Part shown: positions 33,783-44,246 of the stretch, one piece after another | Layout of the letters: the number at the start of each line of letters is the position of its first letter | Position numbering within the stretch: the stretch's first letter is position 1 | Assembly: GCA_017854795.1 (NCBI GenBank) | Contig: JAFMHB010000016.1 | Location: forward strand, 1 to 64,000 | Length of the DNA: 64,000 nt | Reading direction: 5' to 3' | Source of the DNA: Candidatus Nanopelagicales bacterium | GTDB lineage: Bacteria; Actinomycetota; Actinomycetes; S36-B12 | The notes under the pieces: model-generated | Database searches by the model: none | Told to the model about the DNA's origin: nothing | The model's input: the letters and a program-made list of their open reading frames with translations, nothing else | Program-made: the position numbers and the translations under genes

Positions 33783-34900
33783 AAAGTGTGATTCCTTCAA
33801 TCTTGGTCCTCGAAGATGGATATTCATTAGTAGGCAAGGGATTCGGAGCAAGTGGAACAGCCTTTGGTGAGGCGGTCTTTTCAACCGGGATGACCGGTTA
33901 CCAAGAAACTCTTACGGATCCGTCCTACTGCGGTCAAATCGTGGTCATGACAGCGCCGCATATTGGCAATACGGGTGTCAATGGTGAGGATGGTGAATCT
34001 CGCCGTATGTGGCCCTCCGGTTTTGTTGTCCGCGAGTTATCCCGCGTTGTATCCAATTGGCGGGCGAGCGGCACTCTCGCTGATGAACTTGACATCAATG
34101 GGATTGTTGGAATCGAGGGTGTTGACACCCGAGCCCTCACCCGCCACCTGCGCGATCGTGGTGCAATGCGCATGGGCATTTTTTCGCATTCCACGGGTCA
34201 GAACCTCGGCGAGTTGATTGCAGCCGTTAATGACTCACCGATGATGCTGGGCGCAAGTTTTACCGAAGAAGTTACCACTTCGAAAAATTACGTGATTGCA
34301 GCCAAGGGAAAGAAACGAGCGACTTGCGTTGCACTCGATTTGGGAATCAAAACGATGACCCCCCAACGGATGTCGGAACGGGGGATTGAAGTCCATGTTG
34401 TTAACGCAAATACGACATGGGAAGAAATCCAGAAACTAAACCCTGATGGCGTTTTTCTCTCAAACGGACCAGGAGATCCTGCAACGGCCGTGGGTGCAAT
34501 CGGGATAGTGCAGCAGGCCCTAAAAGCCAAAATGCCCCTATTCGGAATTTGCTTCGGGAATCAAATTTTGGGGCGAGCACTCGGATTACAAACTTACAAA
34601 ATGCAATATGGCCATCGAGGAATTAATCAGCCCGTCAAAGATCTCACGACGGGGAAAGTAGAGATTACGGCGCACAACCACGGATTTGCAGTTCGTGCTC
34701 CCGAATCATTGGAATTTGATACTGCCTTTGGCCGCGCCCGCATTTCACATATATGTCTCAATGACAATGTGGTGGAGGGCATTGAATTGCTCGATCAAAA
34801 TGCATTTAGCGTTCAGTATCACCCCGAGGCGGCCGCTGGCCCGCACGATTCCGACTACCTCTTCGACCGATTTCTAGAAAAGATGGGTTCACATGCCTAA
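33779..34900 (+). CDS. carA: Carbamoyl-phosphate synthase small subunit
   Basis: [90 protein letters not shown]. Confidence 0.96.
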   Translation: MKSVIPSILVLEDGYSLVGKGFGASGTAFGEAVFSTGMTGYQETLTDPSYCGQIVVMTAPHIGNTGVNGEDGESRRMWPSGFVVRELSRVVSNWRASGTLADELDINGIVGIEGVDTRALTRHLRDRGAMRMGIFSHSTGQNLGELIAAVNDSPMMLGASFTEEVTTSKNYVIAAKGKKRATCVALDLGIKTMTPQRMSERGIEVHVVNANTTWEEIQKLNPDGVFLSNGPGDPATAVGAIGIVQQALKAKMPLFGICFGNQILGRALGLQTYKMQYGHRGINQPVKDLTTGKVEITAHNHGFAVRAPESLEFDTAFGRARISHICLNDNVVEGIELLDQNAFSVQYHPEAAAGPHDSDYLFDRFLEKMGSHA

Positions 34901-37900
34901 GCGGGACGATATTAAGTCAGTCATGGTGATTGGGTCTGGCCCAATCGTGATCGGGCAGGCATGTGAGTTTGACTACTCGGGTACTCAGGCATGCCGAGTG
35001 TTGCGCGAAGAGGGTATTCGGGTGATTTTGGTGAATTCCAATCCTGCAACCATCATGACCGACCCAGAGTTCGCGGATGCTACCTATATAGAACCAATTA
35101 CAACGCAGTACTTGGAATTGGTAATCGCTAAAGAGCGCCCAGATGCCCTTCTACCAACACTTGGTGGGCAAACGGCTCTTAATGCGGCGATTGCGTTGGA
35201 CAAAGCTGGAATTCTAAAAAAGTACAACGTGGAACTTATCGGTGCTGACATAGACGCAATTGAACGGGGGGAGAACCGGGAGAAGTTTCGCAAGATTGTG
35301 CAAGAAATCGGTGCGGAGAGTGCACGTTCGCATATTTGTCACTCTATGCAAGACACACTTGCAGGTGTAACTGAACTCGGTTATCCGGTTGTCGTTCGCC
35401 CTTCATTCACTATGGGCGGGGCCGGTTCGGGAATCGCGTACAACGAGGAAGACCTTGTTCGAATTGCCGGACTTGGACTCGAAGCCAGTCCAACTTCTGA
35501 GGTCTTGCTGGAGGAGTCCATCATTGGGTGGAAAGAATATGAACTTGAGTTGATGCGCGACAAAAATGACAACGTGGTTGTGGTTTGTTCAATAGAAAAT
35601 GTTGACCCCATGGGGGTCCATACAGGAGACTCCATCACGGTGGCACCAGCTCTGACATTGACTGACCGCGAGTTCCAAAAGTTACGGGATGTAGGAATTG
35701 AAATTATTCGGGCAGTCGGTGTGGAAACCGGCGGGTGCAATATTCAGTTTGCAATTAACCCCGACGACGGTCGCTTAATCGTGATCGAGATGAACCCTCG
35801 TGTCTCAAGGTCATCAGCACTAGCCTCGAAAGCAACTGGATTCCCTATCGCGAAAATTGCCGCCCGTTTGGCAATTGGCTATTCACTCGACGAAATTCAA
35901 AACGACATCACCGCTGAGACGCCGGCATCATTTGAGCCAACTCTTGATTACATTGTCGTTAAAGTTCCCCGATTTGCGTTCGAGAAGTTTCCCGGTGCGG
36001 ATACTACTTTGACAACCACCATGAAAAGTGTTGGCGAAGCAATGGCGATTGGTCGAAATTTCCCTGAGGCACTCCAAAAGGCACTGCGTTCCACCGAACA
36101 AAAGTCGGCAATCTTTGGGTGGGATAAGCCTCGGGACGCTGGAGAAATCCCACATTTGATTGAAGATATGAAGCGTCCACACGATGGGAGACTCTCACTT
36201 GCTCAGCGAGCATTGTGGTTGGGAGCCACAAATGCCCAAATACATGAGGCAACCAATATTGACCCATGGTTCCTTGATCAAATTGAGCGGATCAACGAAA
36301 TGGCAGATCGGATTCATGAGAGTCATGAAGTGACCGCCCCACTTCTTTTCGAGGCAAAGTCACTTGGATTCAGCGACGTACAGATAGCGGACTTACGAGG
36401 CGCAGGCGAAGCTGAGATCCGCGAAATTCGAAAACAATTGGGAGTTTTCCCCGTTTTCAAAACGGTGGATACGTGTGCTGCCGAGTTCGCCGCTAGGACT
36501 CCATATCACTACTCGTCTTATGACAGTGAAACCGAAGTTGTTCCATCCGAACGTCGTAAAATAATCATCCTCGGCTCTGGTCCAAACCGTATTGGTCAAG
36601 GAATTGAATTCGACTATTCATGTGTTCATGCGGCAATGACATTGAGTGAAGCGGGATATGAAACGATCATGATCAACTGCAATCCCGAGACTGTGTCTAC
36701 GGATTACGACACTTCTGATCGACTTTATTTTGAGCCTTTGACATTCGAAGACGTGATGGCAGTCATTGATGCAGAAGGCGCAGCAGGGGAACTTGTGGGT
36801 GTGATTGTGCAGTTGGGAGGACAAACACCTTTGGGGTTGGCTCAGTCCCTCGCCGATGCGGGTGTTCCCATCATTGGTACTCAACCCGCCGCGATTCACT
36901 TAGCAGAAGATCGAGAAATGTTTTCCCAAGTGTTGGCCGAGGCGAAAGTTCCTGCGCCGGCGCACGGAACCGCCCGATCATTTGAGCAAGCGAGAGAGAT
37001 TGCAAATCGAATCGGCTACCCGGTATTGGTTCGTCCCAGTTACGTACTTGGTGGTCGCGGGATGGAGATTGTTTACGAGGAGGAAAGGCTTAAGGAGTAT
37101 TTGGAGGCAGCCACTCAAATCAATCCGGAACATCCGGTTTTGGTTGATCGATTCCTCGATGATGCGGTGGAAATTGATGTAGATGCGCTCTTTGATGGAA
37201 CGGATTTGTACCTTGCGGGTGTCATGGAGCACATTGAAGAAGCTGGTATCCATTCAGGTGACTCGGCATGTGCCCTTCCACCCATTACATTGGGGCGAGA
37301 GGAAATCGATCGCATTCGAAAGTCGACCCACGCGATTGCCGCTGGGGTTGGTGTTCGCGGACTGATTAATATTCAATTCGCACTGGCATCTGATGTCCTC
37401 TACATTTTGGAAGCAAACCCACGTGCCTCTCGGACTGTTCCTTTTGTTTCAAAGGCCACGGGTGTACCTATTGCGAAGGCGGCCGCCCGAATCATGGCTG
37501 GTGAGAGCATCGCATCCCTTCGGGCGATTGGGTTGCTTCCCAGAAGTGGAGACGGAGGACAATTACCGCAGGGGAGCCCAGTCTCCGTGAAGGAGGCAGT
37601 TCTTCCATTTGGTCGATTCCATGGTGTAGACACCGTGCTCGGACCTGAAATGAAATCAACCGGTGAGGTCATGGGAATCGATGCCACATTCGGCGTCGCA
37701 TTCGCAAAGTCGCAGGTTGCGGCTTTCTCCGGGGGACTGCCGACGCGAGGAACAGCTTTCGTGTCCCTTGCCAATCGAGACAAACGAGCGGCGATATTCC
37801 CGATAAAACGACTTTCGGATCTGGGGTTTGACATCGTGGCGACTGCAGGAACGGCTGACATCTTGCAGCGCAATGGTATCCCCGCGCGTGTCATCCGAAA

Positions 37901-38177
37901 ACAATTTGAAGGGACCGGTGCGGAGGGAGAACCCACATCAGTTGACGCGATCAATAATGGTGAGATCGATCTCATTATCAACACTCCCTATGGAGTTGGC
38001 CCGAGAAAAGATGGATATGAAATTCGGACGGCCGCAGTCTTGCGTGGAGTTCCCTGCATTACAACGGTACAAGGTCTAGCAGCGGCGGTTCAGGGAATCG
38101 ACTCACTTCTTCATGACCAGGCTGCCGTGAAGTCGATCCAAGAGCATGCACGGGATGTACATTGGGATGGCGTGTAG
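34893..38177 (+). CDS. carB: Carbamoyl-phosphate synthase large subunit
   Basis: [47 protein letters not shown], duplicated ATP-grasp halves, [18 protein letters not shown]. Confidence 0.97.
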   Translation: MPKRDDIKSVMVIGSGPIVIGQACEFDYSGTQACRVLREEGIRVILVNSNPATIMTDPEFADATYIEPITTQYLELVIAKERPDALLPTLGGQTALNAAIALDKAGILKKYNVELIGADIDAIERGENREKFRKIVQEIGAESARSHICHSMQDTLAGVTELGYPVVVRPSFTMGGAGSGIAYNEEDLVRIAGLGLEASPTSEVLLEESIIGWKEYELELMRDKNDNVVVVCSIENVDPMGVHTGDSITVAPALTLTDREFQKLRDVGIEIIRAVGVETGGCNIQFAINPDDGRLIVIEMNPRVSRSSALASKATGFPIAKIAARLAIGYSLDEIQNDITAETPASFEPTLDYIVVKVPRFAFEKFPGADTTLTTTMKSVGEAMAIGRNFPEALQKALRSTEQKSAIFGWDKPRDAGEIPHLIEDMKRPHDGRLSLAQRALWLGATNAQIHEATNIDPWFLDQIERINEMADRIHESHEVTAPLLFEAKSLGFSDVQIADLRGAGEAEIREIRKQLGVFPVFKTVDTCAAEFAARTPYHYSSYDSETEVVPSERRKIIILGSGPNRIGQGIEFDYSCVHAAMTLSEAGYETIMINCNPETVSTDYDTSDRLYFEPLTFEDVMAVIDAEGAAGELVGVIVQLGGQTPLGLAQSLADAGVPIIGTQPAAIHLAEDREMFSQVLAEAKVPAPAHGTARSFEQAREIANRIGYPVLVRPSYVLGGRGMEIVYEEERLKEYLEAATQINPEHPVLVDRFLDDAVEIDVDALFDGTDLYLAGVMEHIEEAGIHSGDSACALPPITLGREEIDRIRKSTHAIAAGVGVRGLINIQFALASDVLYILEANPRASRTVPFVSKATGVPIAKAAARIMAGESIASLRAIGLLPRSGDGGQLPQGSPVSVKEAVLPFGRFHGVDTVLGPEMKSTGEVMGIDATFGVAFAKSQVAAFSGGLPTRGTAFVSLANRDKRAAIFPIKRLSDLGFDIVATAGTADILQRNGIPARVIRKQFEGTGAEGEPTSVDAINNGEIDLIINTPYGVGPRKDGYEIRTAAVLRGVPCITTVQGLAAAVQGIDSLLHDQAAVKSIQEHARDVHWDGV

Positions 38178-38187
38178 CGTGGCGTCC

Positions 38188-39048
38188 ATGAATTCCGGGG
38201 CAATCCAGGTTATGGGCGAAGTTCTTGACGTCCAGCGCACCGGTAAATATTTTGTGATGTCAGTGACTGCCCCTGGAATCGCAGAGCGAACCCAGCCGGG
38301 CCAGTTCGTCACCGTTGGTATGGGTGGCGAGGAGAGCTCCATGATTCTCCGCAGATCCTTTGCCATCCAGCGGGTGCAATCACGTGGAATCTACGGTGGG
38401 ACATTGGAATTCGTCGTGTCTCCGGTAGGGAAGGGGACACGCTGGTTGACCAAATTGCGTCGCCATGATCCCTTAAATTTGGTGGGACCATTGGGAAAGC
38501 CATTTACGTTACCTACGAAAGCGGTCACCTGTGTTCTTGTCGGAGGCGGCTACGGTTCAGCACCTTTAATTATGTTGGCGGAAAGTTTGCGTGATCGAGG
38601 GTGTCGCGTGGACACGATTATTGGGGCCTCCACTGAGAAAAAACTGTATGGCGAACTTGAATTGAAGCGGGTATCGACTTCACTCACGCTGACTACCGAA
38701 GATGGCACTGCCGGAGTTCATGGTCGAGTCACAGACGCCTTGGAAAATATCTTGGAGTCCTCGCAAGTAGATGTCGTTTACTCGTGTGGCCCGATGCCCA
38801 TGTTGGCAAGTGTTGCCGAGGTTTCCACTGCCCGCAAAGTCTTCAGCCAATGTTCGGTGGAAGAGTCCATGGCATGTGGAATCGGTGTTTGCATGACATG
38901 CGTGCTTCCTGTGGTAGGTGACGACGGCATCACTCGAATGCTTCGTTCATGTGTCGAGGGCCCTGTCTTTCGAGGTGATCGTGTGCGATGGTCTGATGTT
39001 GGGACTATCCCCGATGGCACTCTCGGTAAAGAGGTGGTCCGCCCATGA
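38188..39048 (+). CDS. pyrK: Dihydroorotate dehydrogenase electron transfer subunit
   Basis: Ferredoxin-reductase-like fold with C-terminal [2Fe-2S] cysteines CSVEESMACGIGVCMTCVLPV...LRSCVEGPVF; start codon uncertain (38146-38209). Confidence 0.88.
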   Translation: MNSGAIQVMGEVLDVQRTGKYFVMSVTAPGIAERTQPGQFVTVGMGGEESSMILRRSFAIQRVQSRGIYGGTLEFVVSPVGKGTRWLTKLRRHDPLNLVGPLGKPFTLPTKAVTCVLVGGGYGSAPLIMLAESLRDRGCRVDTIIGASTEKKLYGELELKRVSTSLTLTTEDGTAGVHGRVTDALENILESSQVDVVYSCGPMPMLASVAEVSTARKVFSQCSVEESMACGIGVCMTCVLPVVGDDGITRMLRSCVEGPVFRGDRVRWSDVGTIPDGTLGKEVVRP

Positions 39049-40100
39049 CAGGTTCGGTCATCGTTACAGGAATGTCTCAAGCCGCTTCGGGTGAACCCAC
39101 ATTTGATTTCTCGACCAACGTGGGTTCATTGGAGTTAAACACGCCAATATTGACAGCATCGGGTTGTGCTGCGGCTGGGCGTGAACTGGACAACTACTTC
39201 GACATCACCGCAATTGGGGGAATTGTTACCAAGAGCATCATGTTGGCCCCGCGCTCGGGTCGGGCGACTCCTCGCATGGCCGAAACACCGAGTGGCATGC
39301 TGAATTCGATTGGTTTGCAGGGCCCTGGCGTGGAAAGTTTTATTGAAAATGATCTGGCTTGGTTGCAGCAACGTGGAGCTCGAACGATCGTTTCTATTGC
39401 CGGGGGAAGTGCCGAAGAATTTGGCAAAGTCGCAGCGAAACTTCGGATCGCTGGTGGCTTCGACGCAATTGAAGTAAATATTTCCTGCCCCAATGTCGAG
39501 GACCGTGGGCAAGTTTTTGCTTGCCGCGCTGATACAGCAGCAAATGTAATTCAAACTGTTCGACGAAATAGCGATAGTAGAATCCCAATTTTTGCGAAGC
39601 TCTCACCCGATGTAACAGACATCGTTGAGATAGCAGCCTCGGTGGCCCAAGCAGGGGCAACGGGCGTGTCAGTGATAAACACGCTTTTGGGAATGGTGAT
39701 CAACACAAGTTCAATGCGACCTGCTCTTGCGGGGGTTACCGGTGGATTATCAGGGCCTGCAATTAGGCCGGTTGCCGTTCGGTGCATTTGGCAAATCCGA
39801 AATGCACTCCCTGACCTACCTATTATCGGAATGGGAGGGGTTCGCTCAGGACACGATGCACTCGAAATGGTGCTTGCTGGTGCGAATGCAGTCTCTGTAG
39901 GTACTTCGATTTTTAATGACCCGTCGGCACCTATGCGCATTCAGAATGAGTTGGAGCATGAATTACGCATTCGCGGTTTTACAAAATTTTCACAAGCAGT
40001 TTCTCATGCCCATCGAGAGATTGATTCCACGTTGCAGATCAATACAGCGATTGATGACTTAGATCCCACGGATGAAAATTGGGATTTCATCTCCGAATAG
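39045..40100 (+). CDS. pyrD: Dihydroorotate dehydrogenase (class 1B-like catalytic subunit)
   Basis: ILTASGCAAAGRELDNYFDI, NISCPNVEDRG, FAKLSPDVTDIVEIA, GGLSGPAIRPVAVR, GMGGVRSGHDALEMVLAGANAVSVGT; partnered with pyrK. Confidence 0.93.
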   Translation: MTGSVIVTGMSQAASGEPTFDFSTNVGSLELNTPILTASGCAAAGRELDNYFDITAIGGIVTKSIMLAPRSGRATPRMAETPSGMLNSIGLQGPGVESFIENDLAWLQQRGARTIVSIAGGSAEEFGKVAAKLRIAGGFDAIEVNISCPNVEDRGQVFACRADTAANVIQTVRRNSDSRIPIFAKLSPDVTDIVEIAASVAQAGATGVSVINTLLGMVINTSSMRPALAGVTGGLSGPAIRPVAVRCIWQIRNALPDLPIIGMGGVRSGHDALEMVLAGANAVSVGTSIFNDPSAPMRIQNELEHELRIRGFTKFSQAVSHAHREIDSTLQINTAIDDLDPTDENWDFISE

Positions 40101-40124
40101 TTGGTTCATGAAGGAAGGCTTTTA

Positions 40125-40811
40125 ATGGGAACCGCTCCAATTGCAATCGCACTTGATTCACGGGAGATTGAAGTTTTGCGCGAGTGGGTTGCGCAAACTC
40201 GGGAGATTGCCTCTACCCTGAAAATTGGACTAGAAACTTTTTACCGCCATGGCGAGCAAGCAATTCACCTAGTGCGCGAAAGTGGATGTGATTTATTTCT
40301 TGATGTGAAATTACACGATATCCCCAACACAGTGGCTGGAGCAGCGGCGGCATTAGCCCGATACTCGCCAAAGTACCTCACAGTGCATGCATCCGGGGGA
40401 CCAGAAATGGTTCGAGCGGCGTGTGTGGCACTCCCCGAAACCTTCGTAACCGCTGTGACGGTTTTAACTAGTCTTGATGACCAGACTCTGCGCGAAGTCG
40501 GAATCTGCACTCCGGCACAAGAGACGGTTGTGCGCCAGGCCGCATCTGCTGTGGAGGCAGGAGCGCGGGCAATTGTCTGTTCACCTCATGAAGTTGGCCG
40601 GGTCCGCTCTGAGGTTGGTGGCGATATCGTGTTAATCACCCCCGGAGTACGTCCCGCTGGGACATCCGCTGACGACCAAAAGAGGGTGATGACTCCGGTC
40701 CAAGCACTCACTGCCGGTGCAGATCTACTCGTGATCGGTCGTCCCATAACCGGCGCTGCAAATATTTATTCGGCCGCGCTCGCAATTGCTCGGGAAATTG
40801 ATCCAATATGA
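40125..40811 (+). CDS. pyrF: Orotidine 5'-phosphate decarboxylase
   Basis: APIAIALDSREIEVL, DLFLDVKLHDIPNTVAGA, ITPGVRPAG, LVIGRPITGA; SD aaggaagg before ATG 40125. Confidence 0.93.
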   Translation: MGTAPIAIALDSREIEVLREWVAQTREIASTLKIGLETFYRHGEQAIHLVRESGCDLFLDVKLHDIPNTVAGAAAALARYSPKYLTVHASGGPEMVRAACVALPETFVTAVTVLTSLDDQTLREVGICTPAQETVVRQAASAVEAGARAIVCSPHEVGRVRSEVGGDIVLITPGVRPAGTSADDQKRVMTPVQALTAGADLLVIGRPITGAANIYSAALAIAREIDPI

Positions 40812-41392
40812 AAAAGTCAATCGAGGGAAACAATCGCATTGCCCCGTTGATAGTTGTTTCTGGCCCTTCAGGGGTGGGCAAAAGCACCGTGGTGGCCCGT
40901 GCACTTGAGTTGAACCCGCGGCTATGGCTTTCGGTATCTGTCACAACCCGGGCACCCCGTGCGGGCGAGATTGATGGCGCTTCCTACTCATTCGTATCGA
41001 ATGCCCAATTTTCTCAGATGGTTGAGTCAGGACACATGCTTGAATGGGCTCAATACGCCGGTAACAGATACGGGACACCCAGTCAGCCCGTTCAGGCCAG
41101 CAGGCAAGCGGGTGTTCCGGTGATTTTGGAGATTGAAGTTCAGGGTGCCCGTCAGGTGCGAGAGCAGGCACCCGATGCCACATTGGTGTTTATAGCTCCT
41201 CCCAGTGTTGCCGAATTAGATGCCCGTTTGCGGGGTAGGGGGACCGAAGACGAGACGGCACTTGCAGCCCGTTTGGAGATCGCCCACGAGGAATTGTCGG
41301 CAATGCCAGAGTTCGATCATGTTCTGGTGAACGCCGATGTCAGCCTCACCGCCACCGCCTTGCTAGAGTTGTGTTCTGACCCCCCGGAATGA
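40808..41392 (+). CDS. gmk: Guanylate kinase
   Basis: IVVSGPSGVGKSTVVARAL, SVSVTTRAPRAGEIDGASYSFVS, LEIEVQGARQVR; ATGA overlap with pyrF. Confidence 0.95.
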   Translation: MKKSIEGNNRIAPLIVVSGPSGVGKSTVVARALELNPRLWLSVSVTTRAPRAGEIDGASYSFVSNAQFSQMVESGHMLEWAQYAGNRYGTPSQPVQASRQAGVPVILEIEVQGARQVREQAPDATLVFIAPPSVAELDARLRGRGTEDETALAARLEIAHEELSAMPEFDHVLVNADVSLTATALLELCSDPPE

Positions 41393-41398
41393 GGATTC

Positions 41399-41722
41399 AT
41401 GAACGCACGCCCTGAAGGCATTACCCACCCCTCCATCGACGACCTCCTGACCAAGACGGATTCGAAGTACTCCCTGGTCAGTTATGCCGCTAAGCGGGCT
41501 AGGCAGATCAATGCTTACTACGCCCAATTGGGTGAAGGACTTCTCGAATACATTGGGCCACTTGTGGAGACACACGCTCAGGAGAAGCCACTTTCGATTT
41601 CACTGCGCGAGATCGATGCAGGTCTTTTGACCTCCGCGCGCACATTCCCAGAATCACAGATTGCATCCGGTGGCACCGATAACGGTCTCACGGCTGCAAG
41701 CGTCGAGGTTGAGAAGGACTAA
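41399..41722 (+). CDS. rpoZ: RNA polymerase subunit omega
   Basis: [39 protein letters not shown]; position gmk-rpoZ-coaBC. Confidence 0.93.
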   Translation: MNARPEGITHPSIDDLLTKTDSKYSLVSYAAKRARQINAYYAQLGEGLLEYIGPLVETHAQEKPLSISLREIDAGLLTSARTFPESQIASGGTDNGLTAASVEVEKD

Positions 41723-41723
41723 C

Positions 41724-42956
41724 TTGCCTCGGGTGATCCTGGGCGTGTGCGGTGGAATAGCCGCGTACAAATCCGTTGAACTTTTGCGACTGTTTACTCA
41801 AGCAGGCTACGAAGTGAACGTCGTACCGACCCGGAATGCTCTGCGCTTTGTGGGTTTACCAACCTTCGAGGCTCTCTCGGGAAATCCGGTCGACATCAGT
41901 CTGTGGGATGGTGGCGGAAACGTGACTCACGTGTCCCAAGGGCTGTCTGCGGACATTATCGTGATCGCACCGGCGACTGCCGATTTTATTGCACGTTCAA
42001 CCCATGGAATTGCAAGTGATCTGCTGTCGAACATCCTTCTGACCGCTACCGCTCCTGTGGTTTTGGCCCCGGCAATGCACACGCAAATGTGGGAGCACCC
42101 GGCAACAAGAGCGAATGTGTCAACCTTGCGCAAACGGGGTTACATTGTTTTGGATCCAGATAGCGGCCCCTTGACGGGATCAGACAGTGGAAGCGGCAGA
42201 CTTCCCGCCCCGAAACAGATCTTTGATGCAGTGGAAGCGCAACTCCATGCCAATACAGGAGCCCTTCTAGGTCGACACGTGGTAATTAGTGCCGGAGGTA
42301 CCCAAGAGGATTGGGATCCCGTTCGGTTCATTGGAAATCGCAGTAGCGGCAAACAGGGTGTTGCCTTGGCAAGAGCCGCACTAGCTGCTGGGGCTCGAGT
42401 AACACTTGTGGCCGGACACATGGAGATTGATCCACCCGCGGGCGCTCACACTATTCCGGCTCTCAGCGGTGAGCGGATGCACAAAGTCCTTGTCGACCTG
42501 ATGGCCGAGCAGCCAGATTGCGTAATCATGGCTGCAGCCGTGGCGGATTTTCGGCCGCTTGCGCAATCAGCCCACAAGATAAAAAAGGCACATGGTCTTC
42601 AGAGCCTTGAACTTGAGCAAACCACTGACATTCTGGCCGATATTTGCGCGCAAAGGGGCGGGGGATCAACACCACTTATTGTTGGATTTGCGGCCGAAAC
42701 CACGGAGAGCCAGCAAGAGTTAGCCAAGCTCGCATTGGGGAAACTTGCTGCCAAAGGCGCGGATGCCATTATTGTTAATAACGTCAGCGATGGCCAAATA
42801 TTCGGCTCAGACAGCACTGAAGTCTTATTCGTTGACGCTCACGGCACCACCGGTCCAATCCGGGGGTCAAAACTAAATGTTGCCCACGCCGTGGTTCATC
42901 GGCTAGCTGAACTGCTGGGGCCGTTAGACTCTAGTCCTCGCACGATCAATATCTAA
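41724..42956 (+). CDS. coaBC: Bifunctional phosphopantothenoylcysteine decarboxylase/phosphopantothenate-cysteine ligase
   Basis: ILGVCGGIAAYKSVELLR, PAMHTQMWEHPATRAN, ISAGGTQEDWDPVRFIGNRSSGKQG, MAAAVADFRP; TTG start at 41724. Confidence 0.94.
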   Translation: MPRVILGVCGGIAAYKSVELLRLFTQAGYEVNVVPTRNALRFVGLPTFEALSGNPVDISLWDGGGNVTHVSQGLSADIIVIAPATADFIARSTHGIASDLLSNILLTATAPVVLAPAMHTQMWEHPATRANVSTLRKRGYIVLDPDSGPLTGSDSGSGRLPAPKQIFDAVEAQLHANTGALLGRHVVISAGGTQEDWDPVRFIGNRSSGKQGVALARAALAAGARVTLVAGHMEIDPPAGAHTIPALSGERMHKVLVDLMAEQPDCVIMAAAVADFRPLAQSAHKIKKAHGLQSLELEQTTDILADICAQRGGGSTPLIVGFAAETTESQQELAKLALGKLAAKGADAIIVNNVSDGQIFGSDSTEVLFVDAHGTTGPIRGSKLNVAHAVVHRLAELLGPLDSSPRTINI

Positions 42957-43008
42957 GAATTTTCAATTGCTCACACACATTTCTTGAAAAGCTAAGAAGG
43001 GGAGTCAC

Positions 43009-44211
43009 GTGGCTCATCGTCTATTTACCTCTGAGTCGGTCACTGAAGGCCATCCCGACAAGATGGCTGATCAAATCAGCGACGCCATCCTCGATGATTT
43101 ACTGCGACAGGATCCAGCAAGCCGGGTGGCCGTCGAAACCATGCTGACGACCGGCCAAGTCCACGTTGCTGGTGAAGTAACAACCGAGGGCTTCGCTGAC
43201 GTGATGGGCCTTGTTCGGGACACCGTCCTTGAAATCGGGTACGACAGTTCTGAAAAAGGTTTTGACGGTGGTTCATGTGGAATATCAGTATCTATCGGTC
43301 AACAGTCACCGGATATCTCCCAAGGCGTCAACGACGCAATTGAAGAGCGTGAGGGTGGCAGCGCTGACCCGTTAGACCGTCAGGGAGCAGGGGATCAAGG
43401 TTTGATGTTCGGGTACGCGTGCACCGACACCCCTGAGCTCATGCCACTGCCCATCTCGTTAGCCCACAAACTGGCCCAGCAACTCTCGGCTGTTCGAAAG
43501 TCGGGAGAGATGGCCTACCTCCGCCCTGATGGAAAGACCCAGGTCACCATTGCTTATGACGAAAATGATCAACCACTGCACATTGAAACAATCGTGGTGA
43601 GTAGTCAACACGCTGAAGGCATCGATCTTGACGGTCAACTCTCTCCGGAAATGAAGAAATTTGTTGTGGATCCCATTTTGGCGAAAATCGATTTGGACTC
43701 ATCAAATGTTCGCCTTTTAGTTAATCCAACTGGCAATTTTGTCGTTGGTGGGCCCATGGGTGATGCGGGCCTGACCGGTCGCAAAATCATCGTTGATACC
43801 TATGGCGGCATGGCACGACACGGTGGGGGAGCGTTCTCCGGTAAAGATCCGTCAAAGGTTGACCGTTCAGCCGCCTACGCAATGCGATGGGTCGCCAAAA
43901 ATGTGGTGTCTGCAGGCCTTGCATCCCGATGCGAGGTTCAGGTTGCTTACGCAATTGGCAAAGCGCATCCGGTGGGAGTTTTTGTTGAGACTTTTGGTAC
44001 GGGAATCGTGCCCGACGAACAGATTCAGCAGGCTGTTTTGAGTGTCTTTGACCTGCGCCCTGCCGCGATCATCCGTGACTTGGAACTTCTACGACCGATT
44101 TACCGCTCCACGGCTGCGTACGGCCACTTTGGTCGACCCGCTGAAGGTGGACTATTCACCTGGGAGCGAGTGGATCGCGCTGACGCACTCACTGCCGCGA
44201 TATCGAATTAA
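43009..44211 (+). CDS. metK: S-adenosylmethionine synthetase
   Basis: [84 protein letters not shown]. Confidence 0.97.
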   Translation: MAHRLFTSESVTEGHPDKMADQISDAILDDLLRQDPASRVAVETMLTTGQVHVAGEVTTEGFADVMGLVRDTVLEIGYDSSEKGFDGGSCGISVSIGQQSPDISQGVNDAIEEREGGSADPLDRQGAGDQGLMFGYACTDTPELMPLPISLAHKLAQQLSAVRKSGEMAYLRPDGKTQVTIAYDENDQPLHIETIVVSSQHAEGIDLDGQLSPEMKKFVVDPILAKIDLDSSNVRLLVNPTGNFVVGGPMGDAGLTGRKIIVDTYGGMARHGGGAFSGKDPSKVDRSAAYAMRWVAKNVVSAGLASRCEVQVAYAIGKAHPVGVFVETFGTGIVPDEQIQQAVLSVFDLRPAAIIRDLELLRPIYRSTAAYGHFGRPAEGGLFTWERVDRADALTAAISN

Positions 44212-44246
44212 CTTTGTATTTTCCTCACGTGATCAAATAGGCGCAT

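Noticed and set aside
42957-43008. Possible SAM riboswitch before metK
   Set aside because: Only ~52 bp between coaBC and metK; too short for known SAM riboswitch classes, and no matching structure seen.
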